Positions 29,292-37,566 of a stretch of 64,000 nt of DNA are shown here, piece after piece. The position numbers and the translations under genes were made by a program. The notes beneath the pieces are model-generated. The model did no database searches, had not been told where the DNA came from, and was given only the letters and a program-made list of their open reading frames with translations. Location of the stretch: contig NZ_FNHF01000006.1 of assembly GCF_900103695.1 (NCBI RefSeq), forward strand, positions 62,001 to 126,000, read 5' to 3'. Each line of letters opens with the position of its first letter. The stretch's first letter is position 1. This stretch comes from Sediminibacillus halophilus (GTDB taxonomy: Bacteria; Bacillota; Bacilli; Bacillales; Amphibacillaceae).

Positions 29292-30302
29292 ATGAAAAAG
29301 TTACTAATCATGCTTGTCGCCCTGCTGCTGTTGGCAACTGGCTGCAGCAGCGAAGAGAACTCCGGTTCACAGGAAAAGGAAGCATTAAAGAAAGTGTCCC
29401 TCGTGCTGGATTGGACGCCTAATACAAATCACACTGGCATATATGCTGCTCAGGAAAAGGGATATTTCGAAGAAGAAGGGCTCGATGTGGAAATTCTCAT
29501 GCCCGGAGAGGCTGGGGCAGATCAATTAGTTGCATCCGGGAAAGCGGATTTTGGAATAGGGGCCCAGGAAGCCTTAACGGAAGCCCGTGTACAAGATATA
29601 CCCATTGTTTCGATTGCTGCCATAATTCAGCATAATACTTCCGGTTTTGCTTCACCAAAAGAAAAAGGAATCACTTCGCCCAAAGATTTTGAAGGAAAAA
29701 CCTACGGCGGTTGGGGAGCACCCGTAGAGAAAGCAGTGATCGATTCCCTAATGAAACAGGAAAATGCCGACGTAGAAAAAGTCAATATTGTCAATATGGG
29801 GGATACTGACTTCTTTACGGCAGTTGAGCGTGATATTGACTTCGCCTGGATATATTATGGCTGGACAGGTGTTGAAGCAGAGCTTCGCGGGAAAGAGTTG
29901 AACATGCAGTACCTGACCGACTACTCCAAAAAACTGGACTACTATACACCTGTACTCACGACAAGTGAACAGAAAATTGCCGATGACCCAGAGACGGTCG
30001 AAGCCTTTGTAGCTGCAGTTTCCAAAGGTTATCAGTTTGCAGCAGAACAGCCAGATAAAGCCGCTGACATTCTCATTGATGCTGTACCGGATTTGGACGC
30101 CGAACTGGTTAAAGCGAGCCAGCAATGGTTGTCTCCGAAATATCAGGATGATGCACCTCGATGGGGCGAACAACAACAGCAAGTCTGGGAAAACTATGCC
30201 GACTGGATGTATGACAATGGCCTCCTCGACCATGAGTTAGAAGCCGAGAAAGCTTTCACCAACAAATTTTTACCGGACGGGGGAGAAGAGAACAATGAGT
30301 GA
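29292..30302 (+). CDS. thiY: Thiamine-precursor (formylaminopyrimidine) ABC transporter substrate-binding lipoprotein
   Basis: 336 residues. Signal peptide with lipobox LLATGCSS (Cys18), then an NMT1/SsuA-like periplasmic-binding fold: LDWTPNTNHTGIYAAQEKGY at the start, the GEAGADQLVASGKADFGIGA segment and a helical C-terminal lobe. ThiY of Bacillus binds N-formyl-4-amino-5-aminomethyl-2-methylpyrimidine, a breakdown product of thiamine. First gene of a TPP-controlled operon with a permease and ATPase, which fits ThiXYZ. RBS AGGAGG. Confidence 0.93.
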   Translation: MKKLLIMLVALLLLATGCSSEENSGSQEKEALKKVSLVLDWTPNTNHTGIYAAQEKGYFEEEGLDVEILMPGEAGADQLVASGKADFGIGAQEALTEARVQDIPIVSIAAIIQHNTSGFASPKEKGITSPKDFEGKTYGGWGAPVEKAVIDSLMKQENADVEKVNIVNMGDTDFFTAVERDIDFAWIYYGWTGVEAELRGKELNMQYLTDYSKKLDYYTPVLTTSEQKIADDPETVEAFVAAVSKGYQFAAEQPDKAADILIDAVPDLDAELVKASQQWLSPKYQDDAPRWGEQQQQVWENYADWMYDNGLLDHELEAEKAFTNKFLPDGGEENNE

Positions 30303-30588
30303 TTCGCTGATAAGTATTCAAATTATCCCAAAAACCAAAAACGGCGAAGATGTTATTCCTTATGTAGATGAAGCAATCGCGATAATCGAGGAATCCGGGG
30401 TACGTTATCAGGTAAACCCGCTGGAAACGACGATGGAGGGAGATTTAACCGAGTTGTTTGCTGTTATCGAAAAAATGAACAAACGGATGATCGAGCTTGG
30501 CAGCACCAACGTCATTTCCCAAGTTAAAATTCTTTACCAGCCAGACGGCGCCTCGATGGATAAATTGACGGAGAAATACCGCAAATGA
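30295..30588 (+). CDS. DUF77/thiamine-binding protein of the MTH1187/YkoF family
   Basis: 97 residues, the normal size of the MTH1187 (DUF77) fold. Diagnostic parts are ISIQIIPKTKNGEDVIPYVD, YQVNPLETTMEGDL and the C-terminal VISQVKILYQPD. Family members bind thiamine or related pyrimidines and are often found in TPP-regulated operons. Overlaps thiY by 8 nt and thiX by ATGA, so it is coupled to both. No signal peptide, hence cytosolic. Whether it carries the imported pyrimidine or senses thiamine is not known. Confidence 0.88.
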   Translation: MSDSLISIQIIPKTKNGEDVIPYVDEAIAIIEESGVRYQVNPLETTMEGDLTELFAVIEKMNKRMIELGSTNVISQVKILYQPDGASMDKLTEKYRK

Positions 30589-31352
30589 AACAAATAAAGA
30601 CAGGATGGCGTCCGGTTGCAGCCATCCTGCTTTTATTGGTGACTTGGGAGGCGGCCGGCAGAGCCGCTGACATCCCCTCCTGGCTGCTGCCGACACCTTC
30701 ACAAATCTGGCTGGAGGCAATGGCAGGATGGGTGGATTACAAGCTGCATTTGTTTTCGACTATCAAGCTGACCCTGATTGGATTTCTCCTTGGTTCCAGT
30801 ATCGGGATTACAGCTGCTGTCTGTCTGCATCTACTGCCTAAACTGAGAGAAACCGTTTATCCGTTGATGATTCTCTCGCAAAACATTCCTATTATCGTCC
30901 TTGCCCCGTTGCTAGTTATCTGGTTTGGATTCGGCATTCTTCCAAAGTTGATCATCATTACGTTGGTCTGCTTTTTTCCGATCGCCGTTGCTACATTGGA
31001 TGGTTTCCGTCAAACAAGCCCGGAGCTGCTCCATTACTTAAAGATGGCCGGGGCAGACAAACGGCAAATATTTTGGAAACTGGAATGGCCTACCGCCCTT
31101 CCAGCGCTGTTTTCCGGCCTGAAGATTTCCGCTACTTACAGTGTAATGGGAGCTGTGATATCCGAGTGGCTCGGTGCACAACGAGGAATTGGAGTGTACA
31201 TGACTTTAGCATCTTCATCGTTCAGGACCGATAGGGTTTTTGTCGCAATCTTCTTTATCATGGTGTTGTGCCTTCTTTTTTTTGTCATCATTATCACCAT
31301 AGAAAAACGGGTCATCCGCTGGAAAAAGAAAGGGGCTGAACAGCATGGCTGA
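30585..31352 (+). CDS. thiX: Thiamine-precursor ABC transporter permease
   Basis: 255 residues with about six membrane helices and the BPD_transp_1 EAA loop (LKMAGADKRQIFWKLEWPTALPALFSGLK, given here only as its ends, residues about 148-176) that contacts ThiZ. Homologous to SsuC-type permeases. Starts by ATGA overlap with the DUF77 gene and ends inside the start of thiZ (8 nt). Together with ThiY and ThiZ it forms the uptake system for formylaminopyrimidine. Confidence 0.93.
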   Translation: MKQIKTGWRPVAAILLLLVTWEAAGRAADIPSWLLPTPSQIWLEAMAGWVDYKLHLFSTIKLTLIGFLLGSSIGITAAVCLHLLPKLRETVYPLMILSQNIPIIVLAPLLVIWFGFGILPKLIIITLVCFFPIAVATLDGFRQTSPELLHYLKMAGADKRQIFWKLEWPTALPALFSGLKISATYSVMGAVISEWLGAQRGIGVYMTLASSSFRTDRVFVAIFFIMVLCLLFFVIIITIEKRVIRWKKKGAEQHG

Positions 31353-32082
31353 ATTATCACTCATCGATATTTCCAAATCATTCGGCGGCAGACAAGTATT
31401 AGAGAACGTTTCTTTTTCTGTTTCTGATGCCGAATTTGTCTCGATTGTCGGTCCTTCTGGAAGCGGCAAAAGCACCTTGTTCCATTTGATTGGCGGATTG
31501 CTGGAACCGGATAACGGCGATATTTACTTGGATGACAAGCGGGTGAATGGAAAAAGAGGGGCAATCAGTTACATGCCGCAGTCCCCATCTTTGCTACCCT
31601 GGCGCACTGTCTTGGAGAATGTCATGCTCGGCGGAGAAATCATAGGTGATAAAAATCCGAGCGAAGCGATCAACATGATGGCAAAAGCTGGGCTGGCTGG
31701 ATACGAAGATGCTTATCCTGATCAACTGTCAGGCGGGATGAAGCAGCGTGCTGCCTTTATACGGAGCATGTTGAGCCCTCAGCCGCTAATGTGTCTCGAT
31801 GAGCCATTTTCGGCATTGGATGAGTTTACCCGATTGGACATGCAGCAATGGCTGCTATCTATGTGGGAGGAACACAGACGCTCCATCCTGTTTGTCACCC
31901 ATAATATTGAAGAGGCGCTATTCCTCTCAGACCGGGTAATTGTCTTATCCAGTGGTCCTGCCCTTGTAAAAGCGGATTACACGATTCCTTTTACCCGTCC
32001 ACGTAAAGAATCCATGGTTTTATCGCATGATTTTTTAGAATGGAAAAAAACCATTTATCAGGAACTTCGGGTGATGACATGA
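31345..32082 (+). CDS. thiZ: Thiamine-precursor ABC transporter ATPase
   Basis: 245 residues. Walker A GPSGSGKSTL, Q-loop in SYMPQSPSLLPWRTV, signature LSGGMKQRAAF, Walker B LMCLDEPFSALD and switch His in VTHNIEEAL. SsuB/TauB-like importer ATPase. Encoded after the permease with an 8-nt overlap and before a TatD-family gene with an ATGA overlap. Confidence 0.94.
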   Translation: MAELSLIDISKSFGGRQVLENVSFSVSDAEFVSIVGPSGSGKSTLFHLIGGLLEPDNGDIYLDDKRVNGKRGAISYMPQSPSLLPWRTVLENVMLGGEIIGDKNPSEAINMMAKAGLAGYEDAYPDQLSGGMKQRAAFIRSMLSPQPLMCLDEPFSALDEFTRLDMQQWLLSMWEEHRRSILFVTHNIEEALFLSDRVIVLSSGPALVKADYTIPFTRPRKESMVLSHDFLEWKKTIYQELRVMT

Positions 32083-32852
32083 TGCAAGTGATCGATGCCC
32101 ATATACACCTTGATATGTATACAAACGCACAACAACAGCAGTTATTGCAGGAGCTGGACGAACACCATACAGAAGCATTGGTTGCAGTATCCAACCACCT
32201 TTCTTCGGCTAAACAGACATGGAAGCTTGCCCAAGTCGATAAGCGTATCCGCCCCGCTTTTGGGTACCACCCGGAACAGCAGCTTCCGACAACTGAGGAA
32301 CTAAATGAACTGTTACGCTTTATGGAACAGCATCACACTGATATGAACGCGGTAGGCGAAGTCGGCTTGCCTTACTACATGCGCAAAGAGGATCCGACAA
32401 TAAGCATCGAACCGTATATGGAACTGTTAGAAACAATGTTCATCCATGCAGTAAACTGGAATAAACCAGTGGTCTTACACGCTATATATGAGGATGCCCC
32501 GGTTGTATGTGAATTATTGGAAAAGCATTCGATACGCCAAGCCCATTTTCACTGGTTTAAAGGGGACGAAAGCACCGTCCAATGGATAGTTGGAAACGGA
32601 TATATGCTTTCCGTGACGCCAGACTGTTTGTATGAATCGGAAATACAGCGGTTGATTCAGCAAGTTCCACTCACTTCACTGATGGTGGAAACGGATGGGC
32701 CCTGGCCATTTGAAGGGCCTTTCCATGGCATGATGACGCACCCGAGGATGATCCATGCCAGCGTTGCCAAAATCGCTGAATTGAAACGACTCCCAATTGA
32801 TTCGGTCTATCACCATCTTTTTGCTAACACAAAAGATTTTTATCAGCTATGA
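32079..32852 (+). CDS. TatD-family metal-dependent hydrolase in the thi operon
   Basis: 257 residues from ATG at 32079, which overlaps the thiZ stop. The metal site of the TatD/amidohydrolase fold is complete: DAHIHLD, the Glu in VGEVGLPYY, His in VVLHAIYED, His in AHFHWFKGD and Asp in VETDGPWPF. TatD proteins are usually nucleases or hydrolases of phosphoesters, but this one is short, diverged and the last gene of a thiamine-precursor uptake operon. An amide hydrolysis of the imported pyrimidine, such as the deformylation done by YlmB in B. subtilis, is an inference from position only. Confidence 0.8.
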   Translation: MMQVIDAHIHLDMYTNAQQQQLLQELDEHHTEALVAVSNHLSSAKQTWKLAQVDKRIRPAFGYHPEQQLPTTEELNELLRFMEQHHTDMNAVGEVGLPYYMRKEDPTISIEPYMELLETMFIHAVNWNKPVVLHAIYEDAPVVCELLEKHSIRQAHFHWFKGDESTVQWIVGNGYMLSVTPDCLYESEIQRLIQQVPLTSLMVETDGPWPFEGPFHGMMTHPRMIHASVAKIAELKRLPIDSVYHHLFANTKDFYQL

Positions 32853-33057
32853 TAGTCATTTTCGACTTCTCCTGATTTCTTACTAAATTGGATTCTATAC
32901 CCTTGCTGCGGAAATACACTACGCTGAAAGGCTGATTTTCCAGAAAATCTATGGACATTTTCCCGCGATAGTGGATGGGAGTTCATCCTATAAGCTGAAA
33001 GCTCCGTCATTTTTACAGCGACCCTTGAGCTGGGCCCTTTTATTGAATTTCTAGAAA

Positions 33058-33083
33058 AGCTATCCGACAGGATGGCTTTTTTC
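33058..33083 (+). terminator. Terminator at the end of the thiYXZ operon
   Basis: AGCTATCC (33058-33065) / GGATGGCT (33070-33077), 4-nt loop, six T. The 200 nt between the TatD gene and this hairpin hold no recognisable gene. Confidence 0.75.
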
Positions 33084-33178
33084 GTTTCTTTACAACCAGT
33101 CGAGGGTACTTGCATATATATTATCAACTAGAATCACAGTTTGTTATACTGGTTGAAAAAAGGAGGAAAAATCAGAAT

Positions 33179-34306
33179 ATGGATCCATTGACTGTACAAG
33201 AACTTGCCAGTCGTGTGTTACATCACGAGGATATTTTTATTTTGGATATCCGCAGGCAGGAAGATTACCAGGATTGGAAAATCGAAGGCAGGAACGTGGA
33301 AAGCATCAACATACCACTGGCAGAAATAAAGACAGCTCCAGCTGAAACTAAGCAGTGGCTCCCTCAGCATCGTCCAGTCTATATCGTTTGCTATAGAGGC
33401 ATATCCGCCCAGACAGCTACTGCTCTTCTGCAAAGAGAAGGCATGCGTAACGTTACATACTTGATTGGCGGCATTACCGGCTGGGGAGAACATTTAGAAC
33501 CAGTAAAGGCAGGAGCACTTACAGGTGGAGGAAGCATTTATCAATTCATCCGGCTAGGAAAAGGCTGTCTGTCGTATATGATAGTTAACGATAATGAGGC
33601 CATAGTAATTGATCCGAGCCGATTTACGGAAGTATATCAAACCTTTGCAGACAAACATGGATGGACAATTAAACATGTGGCTGACACCCATCTTCACGCA
33701 GATCATCTTTCAGGGGGAAGGAAACTGGCTGAATCCGCCGGGGCTGTATATTGGTTCCCGCCAGAAGATGATGAAGGGGCTTCGTTTGCTTATAATCCGC
33801 TTGAGGACGGCATGAGCATCGCTTTGGGAGACAATCAGCAAGCTGTTACCATCTTAGCTTCCCCAGGCCATACATTGGGGAGTACAAGCTTCCTGGTGGA
33901 CGATGAGTATCTGCTGACGGGCGATACGCTATTTGTCCAATCGATCGGCCGACCGGATTTAGCGGGAAAGGCAGACGAGTGGGCGAAATATTTGCATAAA
34001 ACGTTGTATGATCGCTTTCCTTCTCTGCCTCAAGAATTGGTGGTACTGCCGACTCACTTTAGCAGCAGTGAAGAATTGACGGATAAGGGCAAGGTTCAGA
34101 GTACATTACAAGCGTTATACACAAATAACCAACGATTGAATGTTTCCCCACAAGAACGGTTCATTCAATTGGTTACAGAAAACCTACCCCCACAACCAAA
34201 CAGCTATCAGGAAATCAGGCAAGCGAATTTAGGGCTCGTCCAACCGGAACCACAGCAGCAGCAGGAGATGGAGGCCGGCCCTAACCGCTGTGCCGTCAGT
34301 GGATGA
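33179..34306 (+). CDS. Rhodanese - metallo-beta-lactamase fusion (sulfur-transfer/persulfide dioxygenase type)
   Basis: 375 residues from ATG at 33179, with AAAAAGGAGG upstream. Residues 1-108 form a rhodanese domain with nucleophile Cys71 in YIVCYRGIS. Residues about 115-350 are a metallo-beta-lactamase fold with THLHADHLSGG (His171, His173, Asp175, His176), PGHTLGSTS (His231) and LLTGDTLFVQSIGRPDL (Asp249), the pattern of ETHE1-like persulfide dioxygenases. A Gln-rich tail ends in NRCAVSG. The domain order is the reverse of CstB. Activity on low-molecular-weight persulfides is likely but inferred. Confidence 0.85.
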   Translation: MDPLTVQELASRVLHHEDIFILDIRRQEDYQDWKIEGRNVESINIPLAEIKTAPAETKQWLPQHRPVYIVCYRGISAQTATALLQREGMRNVTYLIGGITGWGEHLEPVKAGALTGGGSIYQFIRLGKGCLSYMIVNDNEAIVIDPSRFTEVYQTFADKHGWTIKHVADTHLHADHLSGGRKLAESAGAVYWFPPEDDEGASFAYNPLEDGMSIALGDNQQAVTILASPGHTLGSTSFLVDDEYLLTGDTLFVQSIGRPDLAGKADEWAKYLHKTLYDRFPSLPQELVVLPTHFSSSEELTDKGKVQSTLQALYTNNQRLNVSPQERFIQLVTENLPPQPNSYQEIRQANLGLVQPEPQQQQEMEAGPNRCAVSG

Positions 34307-34497
34307 AGTATAGAAAAATTCGAGATGCCACTGAGGAGCCTTGGTGACAAGCAAGAGTCATTTTTGAAGTTTACCTCTATCAAAGTAGTAGGTATAAACC
34401 AATTCCAGTGAAAGAAAGTCTGCGTACAATAAAAGTCATTTGAACCACTGTTGTTACAAGCGTCAATCTATCCTATTCTGTCACAGCAGTGTATAAG

Positions 34498-34545
34498 AAG
34501 CTGACTCACCGGATGCATTAGCTATCTGGATGAGTCAGCTTTTGA
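34498..34545. terminator. Bidirectional terminator between the fusion gene and the GH43 gene
   Basis: Arms AAGCTGACTCA (34498-34508) and TGAGTCAGCTT (34531-34541), with inner CCGGAT / ATCTGG pairing. T residues follow on both strands. Confidence 0.88.
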
Positions 34546-35712
34546 CTAATCGCCCTTTACTTCGATAGTGGCTGTCAGAGAAACTTCGCCTTCCCAGCGC
34601 TGGCCTGGAAAGCCAAAGTAAGGAGTTCCATCTTTTTTCCAGAATAATTCTTGCACACGGGTATGCCTGTTATGATCATATAGTGGATTACCCTCAATTT
34701 TCTTATACGACCGGGAATGGTAGACTAAAAGATCTGTCTTTCCGTCCTCTGAGACTGAAAAACTGTTGTGACCGGGTCCATATTCTTCAGTTTCTTCATC
34801 ACTTACGAAGACCGGTTCCCTTATTTTCGTCCATGAATTTTTATCAAGTAAATCACTTGTATCATCTGCTGAAAGAAGCCCCATTGCGTACCGATCATCA
34901 GTGGCGCTAGCAGAAAAGGCGATAAATACCTTCCCATTACGCTTCAACACTGCGGGGCCTTCATTCACATAAAAACCTTGCTGTTCCCATTCAAACTCCG
35001 GTGTAGATAGCATGCGCTGCCCACCTGTAATGGTCCATGGATTGCTCATTTCTGCAATATATAAGTTTGAAATTGTTTCCCTATCAACTTTTTGAGCCCA
35101 AATCAAATAACGTTTACCATCATGTTCAAAAGTGGTAGCATCCAAAGAAAAACTTTGAAAGTCTGTATTTATTTGGCCCTTTTCCACCCATTCTCCTATC
35201 AGCGGATTTTCATCCTCACACTCCAGAACATATGGGCGAATTGCCCAAACGTCATCTTTATCCCCAGCTGCGTAGTAAATATACCATTTCCCCCCGATAT
35301 AATGAATTTCCGGGGCCCATATATGCTCGGACATAATTCCCGAAAGATGTCGTTTCCAGATCACCCGTTCTTCTGCTTCTCTCAATCCTTCGATGGTTTT
35401 TGCCCGGCGTAATACAATACGGTCATATTCGGGGAAAGATCCTGTAAAATAATAATATCCGTCCGAATGCTTATATAAAAAAGGATCAGCGCGCTGTTCA
35501 ATCAACGGATTGGTAAATGTCTTTAAATTTACTTTTCCTTTCACTTCAAAAGATCCTTCTTTCTGTACCTTCTCATTGTCAAATTCTTCCCATGTTGCGT
35601 GGACGAGGATATTTTCTCCGCTTTCCAATTCAACTTCTACCTTCGCAGGCAAATTTGGCCACCCACCTTTTTTAACCAAAAGTGTTGGATGCTTTATAGA
35701 CTTAATTCTCAT
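34546..35712 (-). CDS. Glycoside hydrolase family 43 enzyme with N-terminal Ig-like domain
   Basis: 388 residues from ATG at 35712 behind TTGGAGG. Residues 1-65 are a Big_4-type beta domain (PNLPAKVEVELESGE, ATWEEFD). The five-blade propeller follows with the three GH43 carboxylates: Asp76 in QRADPFLY, Asp191 in SLDATTFEHDG and Glu251 in VNEGPAVLK. No signal peptide, so it works in the cytosol on imported oligosaccharides. Last gene of the operon headed by a GH51 arabinofuranosidase, so arabino-oligosaccharides are the likely substrate; xylosidase activity is the alternative. Confidence 0.88.
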   Translation of the reverse strand: MRIKSIKHPTLLVKKGGWPNLPAKVEVELESGENILVHATWEEFDNEKVQKEGSFEVKGKVNLKTFTNPLIEQRADPFLYKHSDGYYYFTGSFPEYDRIVLRRAKTIEGLREAEERVIWKRHLSGIMSEHIWAPEIHYIGGKWYIYYAAGDKDDVWAIRPYVLECEDENPLIGEWVEKGQINTDFQSFSLDATTFEHDGKRYLIWAQKVDRETISNLYIAEMSNPWTITGGQRMLSTPEFEWEQQGFYVNEGPAVLKRNGKVFIAFSASATDDRYAMGLLSADDTSDLLDKNSWTKIREPVFVSDEETEEYGPGHNSFSVSEDGKTDLLVYHSRSYKKIEGNPLYDHNRHTRVQELFWKKDGTPYFGFPGQRWEGEVSLTATIEVKGD

Positions 35713-36077
35713 TTTCTCTTCCTCCAATCTCGGCAACGATTTTCGACATTCTCAAAATACGAAGATAAATAAGAAATTCAAACTAGGACTCCAAATTCTA
35801 TTGAAGTTGTTTACACAAACTCTTTTTTCTTCGGTTGCCTTGGATATATGCTTTTCGTTTTGATAAAACGCCTAACTCCGACATTCCCTTATTTCTGTCC
35901 TAACGTAGTTACGAAACAGTACTATATCGGTTATGTACTTCTCACCCTGGTTGACCGTTCCTCACTCCTCAATATTTTAGAGAATGAAACTCATGATCTC
36001 CAGATTTGTAGTGTTGCGGATCAGAGCTTTTCATCCTCTCTCTTATTTTCTTTTTTAACTACCTAACTCTCCCTTAC
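35713..36077. other. Gene-free stretch inside the arabinose operon
   Basis: About 365 nt of T-rich sequence between the YesL-like gene and the GH43 gene. I see no coding frame of substance and no clear hairpin. It could hold a separate promoter for the GH43 gene. Confidence 0.4.
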
Positions 36078-36692
36078 TCAGATCTTGTCTATTTTTTTGA
36101 AAACTTGAAATGAAGACCACATCCAGCCAGCTGCCAGTAGACTGGCAGAGAAAAAAGGAAAAATTCCCGGATACTCTAAAGAAAAGTAACTTACAAGAAA
36201 AAAAAACGTACCTGTTAGCAACGTATAATGAATATTCGTCAATCCAAGTACAATAGCGTTCTTCAAATAATGAAACCATGAAGTCTTGTAATGAACAAGT
36301 AACGGTAAACACCAAAACAACAGAAGAGCATAAAAAAACAAAACAACATAAAAAGCAAAAGGAACAAAAAACCAAAAATCCTGTTCGCTGGTTAAAATTA
36401 TCTGATAATTCAGGTAGAGGATGGCACCGATACCTGCAATAGTCCATCCAATTATATTCGCCTGAAAAAATTCTTTTTGGTACATCTCCTTATAGGCGCG
36501 CCATATTGAAAAGTCTTGTTCACCCAATAACCACCTTCTGATGATTCCCAAGGCCGCTGTTGTAGAAGGGAATATCCCTAGCAGCAATAAACCTGCAAAT
36601 GTAAAGAAAATCCAGAGTATATTAATACATACGAGGCGAGTCACCCACCGAAACATCATGTCGAGAGCAGAAACTACTTCTTTTCCATTCAT
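36078..36692 (-). CDS. YesL-like DUF624 membrane protein
   Basis: 204 residues with five or six hydrophobic helices and the DUF624 start MMFRWVTRLVCINILWIFFT, including GIFPSTTAALGIIRRWL. Proteins of this family sit next to carbohydrate ABC importers (B. subtilis YesL, near yesOPQ). No biochemical role is established; a helper of the transporter is often guessed. Located 34 nt behind the second permease, so in the same operon. Confidence 0.8.
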   Translation of the reverse strand: MNGKEVVSALDMMFRWVTRLVCINILWIFFTFAGLLLLGIFPSTTAALGIIRRWLLGEQDFSIWRAYKEMYQKEFFQANIIGWTIAGIGAILYLNYQIILTSEQDFWFFVPFAFYVVLFFYALLLFWCLPLLVHYKTSWFHYLKNAIVLGLTNIHYTLLTGTFFFLVSYFSLEYPGIFPFFSASLLAAGWMWSSFQVFKKIDKI

Positions 36693-36726
36693 TCTTCAAC
36701 CATCCTTAAAATATTTCCTATTTTCC

Positions 36727-37566
36727 TTAACCTTTTACCCCTCCTACTGTGAGACCGGATACGAAATACTTTTGAAAGAAAAGGAACAGAATAACAATTG
36801 GAATGATGGTCATAACTGATCCGGCAATTAAAACATCATAGTTATTTCCATATGGAGTGAGCAATGTCGCCAAACCAATAGGCAAAGTAAACATATCATT
36901 TGAACGTAAAACAAGGAGTGGCCATAAGAAGTTATTCCAGCTGTTCAACCCTTGTAAAATTGCCATTGCTGCAAAAGAGGGGAGCATTAAGGGCATCATT
37001 ATTTTAAAAAATACTCCGTATTCAGTACACCCATCAATTCTGGCTGCATCCATAAGAGCCTTGGGTAATCCAAGTGCATATTGTCTGAAGAAGAACACAG
37101 CAATCGGAGCTACAATCAATGGCATCATCACTCCAAAATACGTATCAATTAATTGAATATTGATCATGAGTTGATACAAAGGAAGCATCAGAATTTCAAA
37201 TGGCACCATTATAATAAAGAGTACCAGCACAAATAAAACATTTCTTCCTTTGAACTCATATAAAGCTAATGCGTAACCAACCATTGAAGAAAAAAACAAC
37301 GACAAAACAATTGTTAACGTCGAGATAATCAAGCTATTTCCATACCAATTCCAGTACTCCGAAGCCTGGGTGAAGATATATGAATAGTTATTGATATTTA
37401 ATTCGCTTAAATTAAACGTTAAACTCATTCCATTTCTCATCAATTCTGACGATGAACGGAAAGACGAAATAATCAATCCTAGAATAGGGAATAACGCTAT
37501 AAAGGAGATTAACGCAAAAGCAAGAGTTGCCAACCATTTATAAAGAGAAGCACTTTTCCTTTCCAT
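36727..37566 (-). CDS. araQ: Arabino-oligosaccharide ABC transporter permease, AraQ-like
   Basis: 279 residues, six membrane helices, MalG-type. The EAA loop is ALMDAARIDGCTEYGVFFKI, which docks to an ATPase not encoded here (Bacillus uses the shared MsmX). Start overlaps the upstream permease stop (TAATG) with AGGAGC ahead. The name is given from the match of operon content (arabinofuranosidase, binding protein, two permeases, AraR operators); xylo-oligosaccharide transport is possible. Confidence 0.8.
   Translation of the reverse strand: MERKSASLYKWLATLAFALISFIALFPILGLIISSFRSSSELMRNGMSLTFNLSELNINNYSYIFTQASEYWNWYGNSLIISTLTIVLSLFFSSMVGYALALYEFKGRNVLFVLVLFIIMVPFEILMLPLYQLMINIQLIDTYFGVMMPLIVAPIAVFFFRQYALGLPKALMDAARIDGCTEYGVFFKIMMPLMLPSFAAMAILQGLNSWNNFLWPLLVLRSNDMFTLPIGLATLLTPYGNNYDVLIAGSVMTIIPIVILFLFFQKYFVSGLTVGGVKG

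Noticed and set aside
32843-33127. 94-codon minus-strand frame between the TatD and rhodanese genes
   Set aside because: It runs through the terminator hairpin, overlaps no signal for translation and has an irregular composition.
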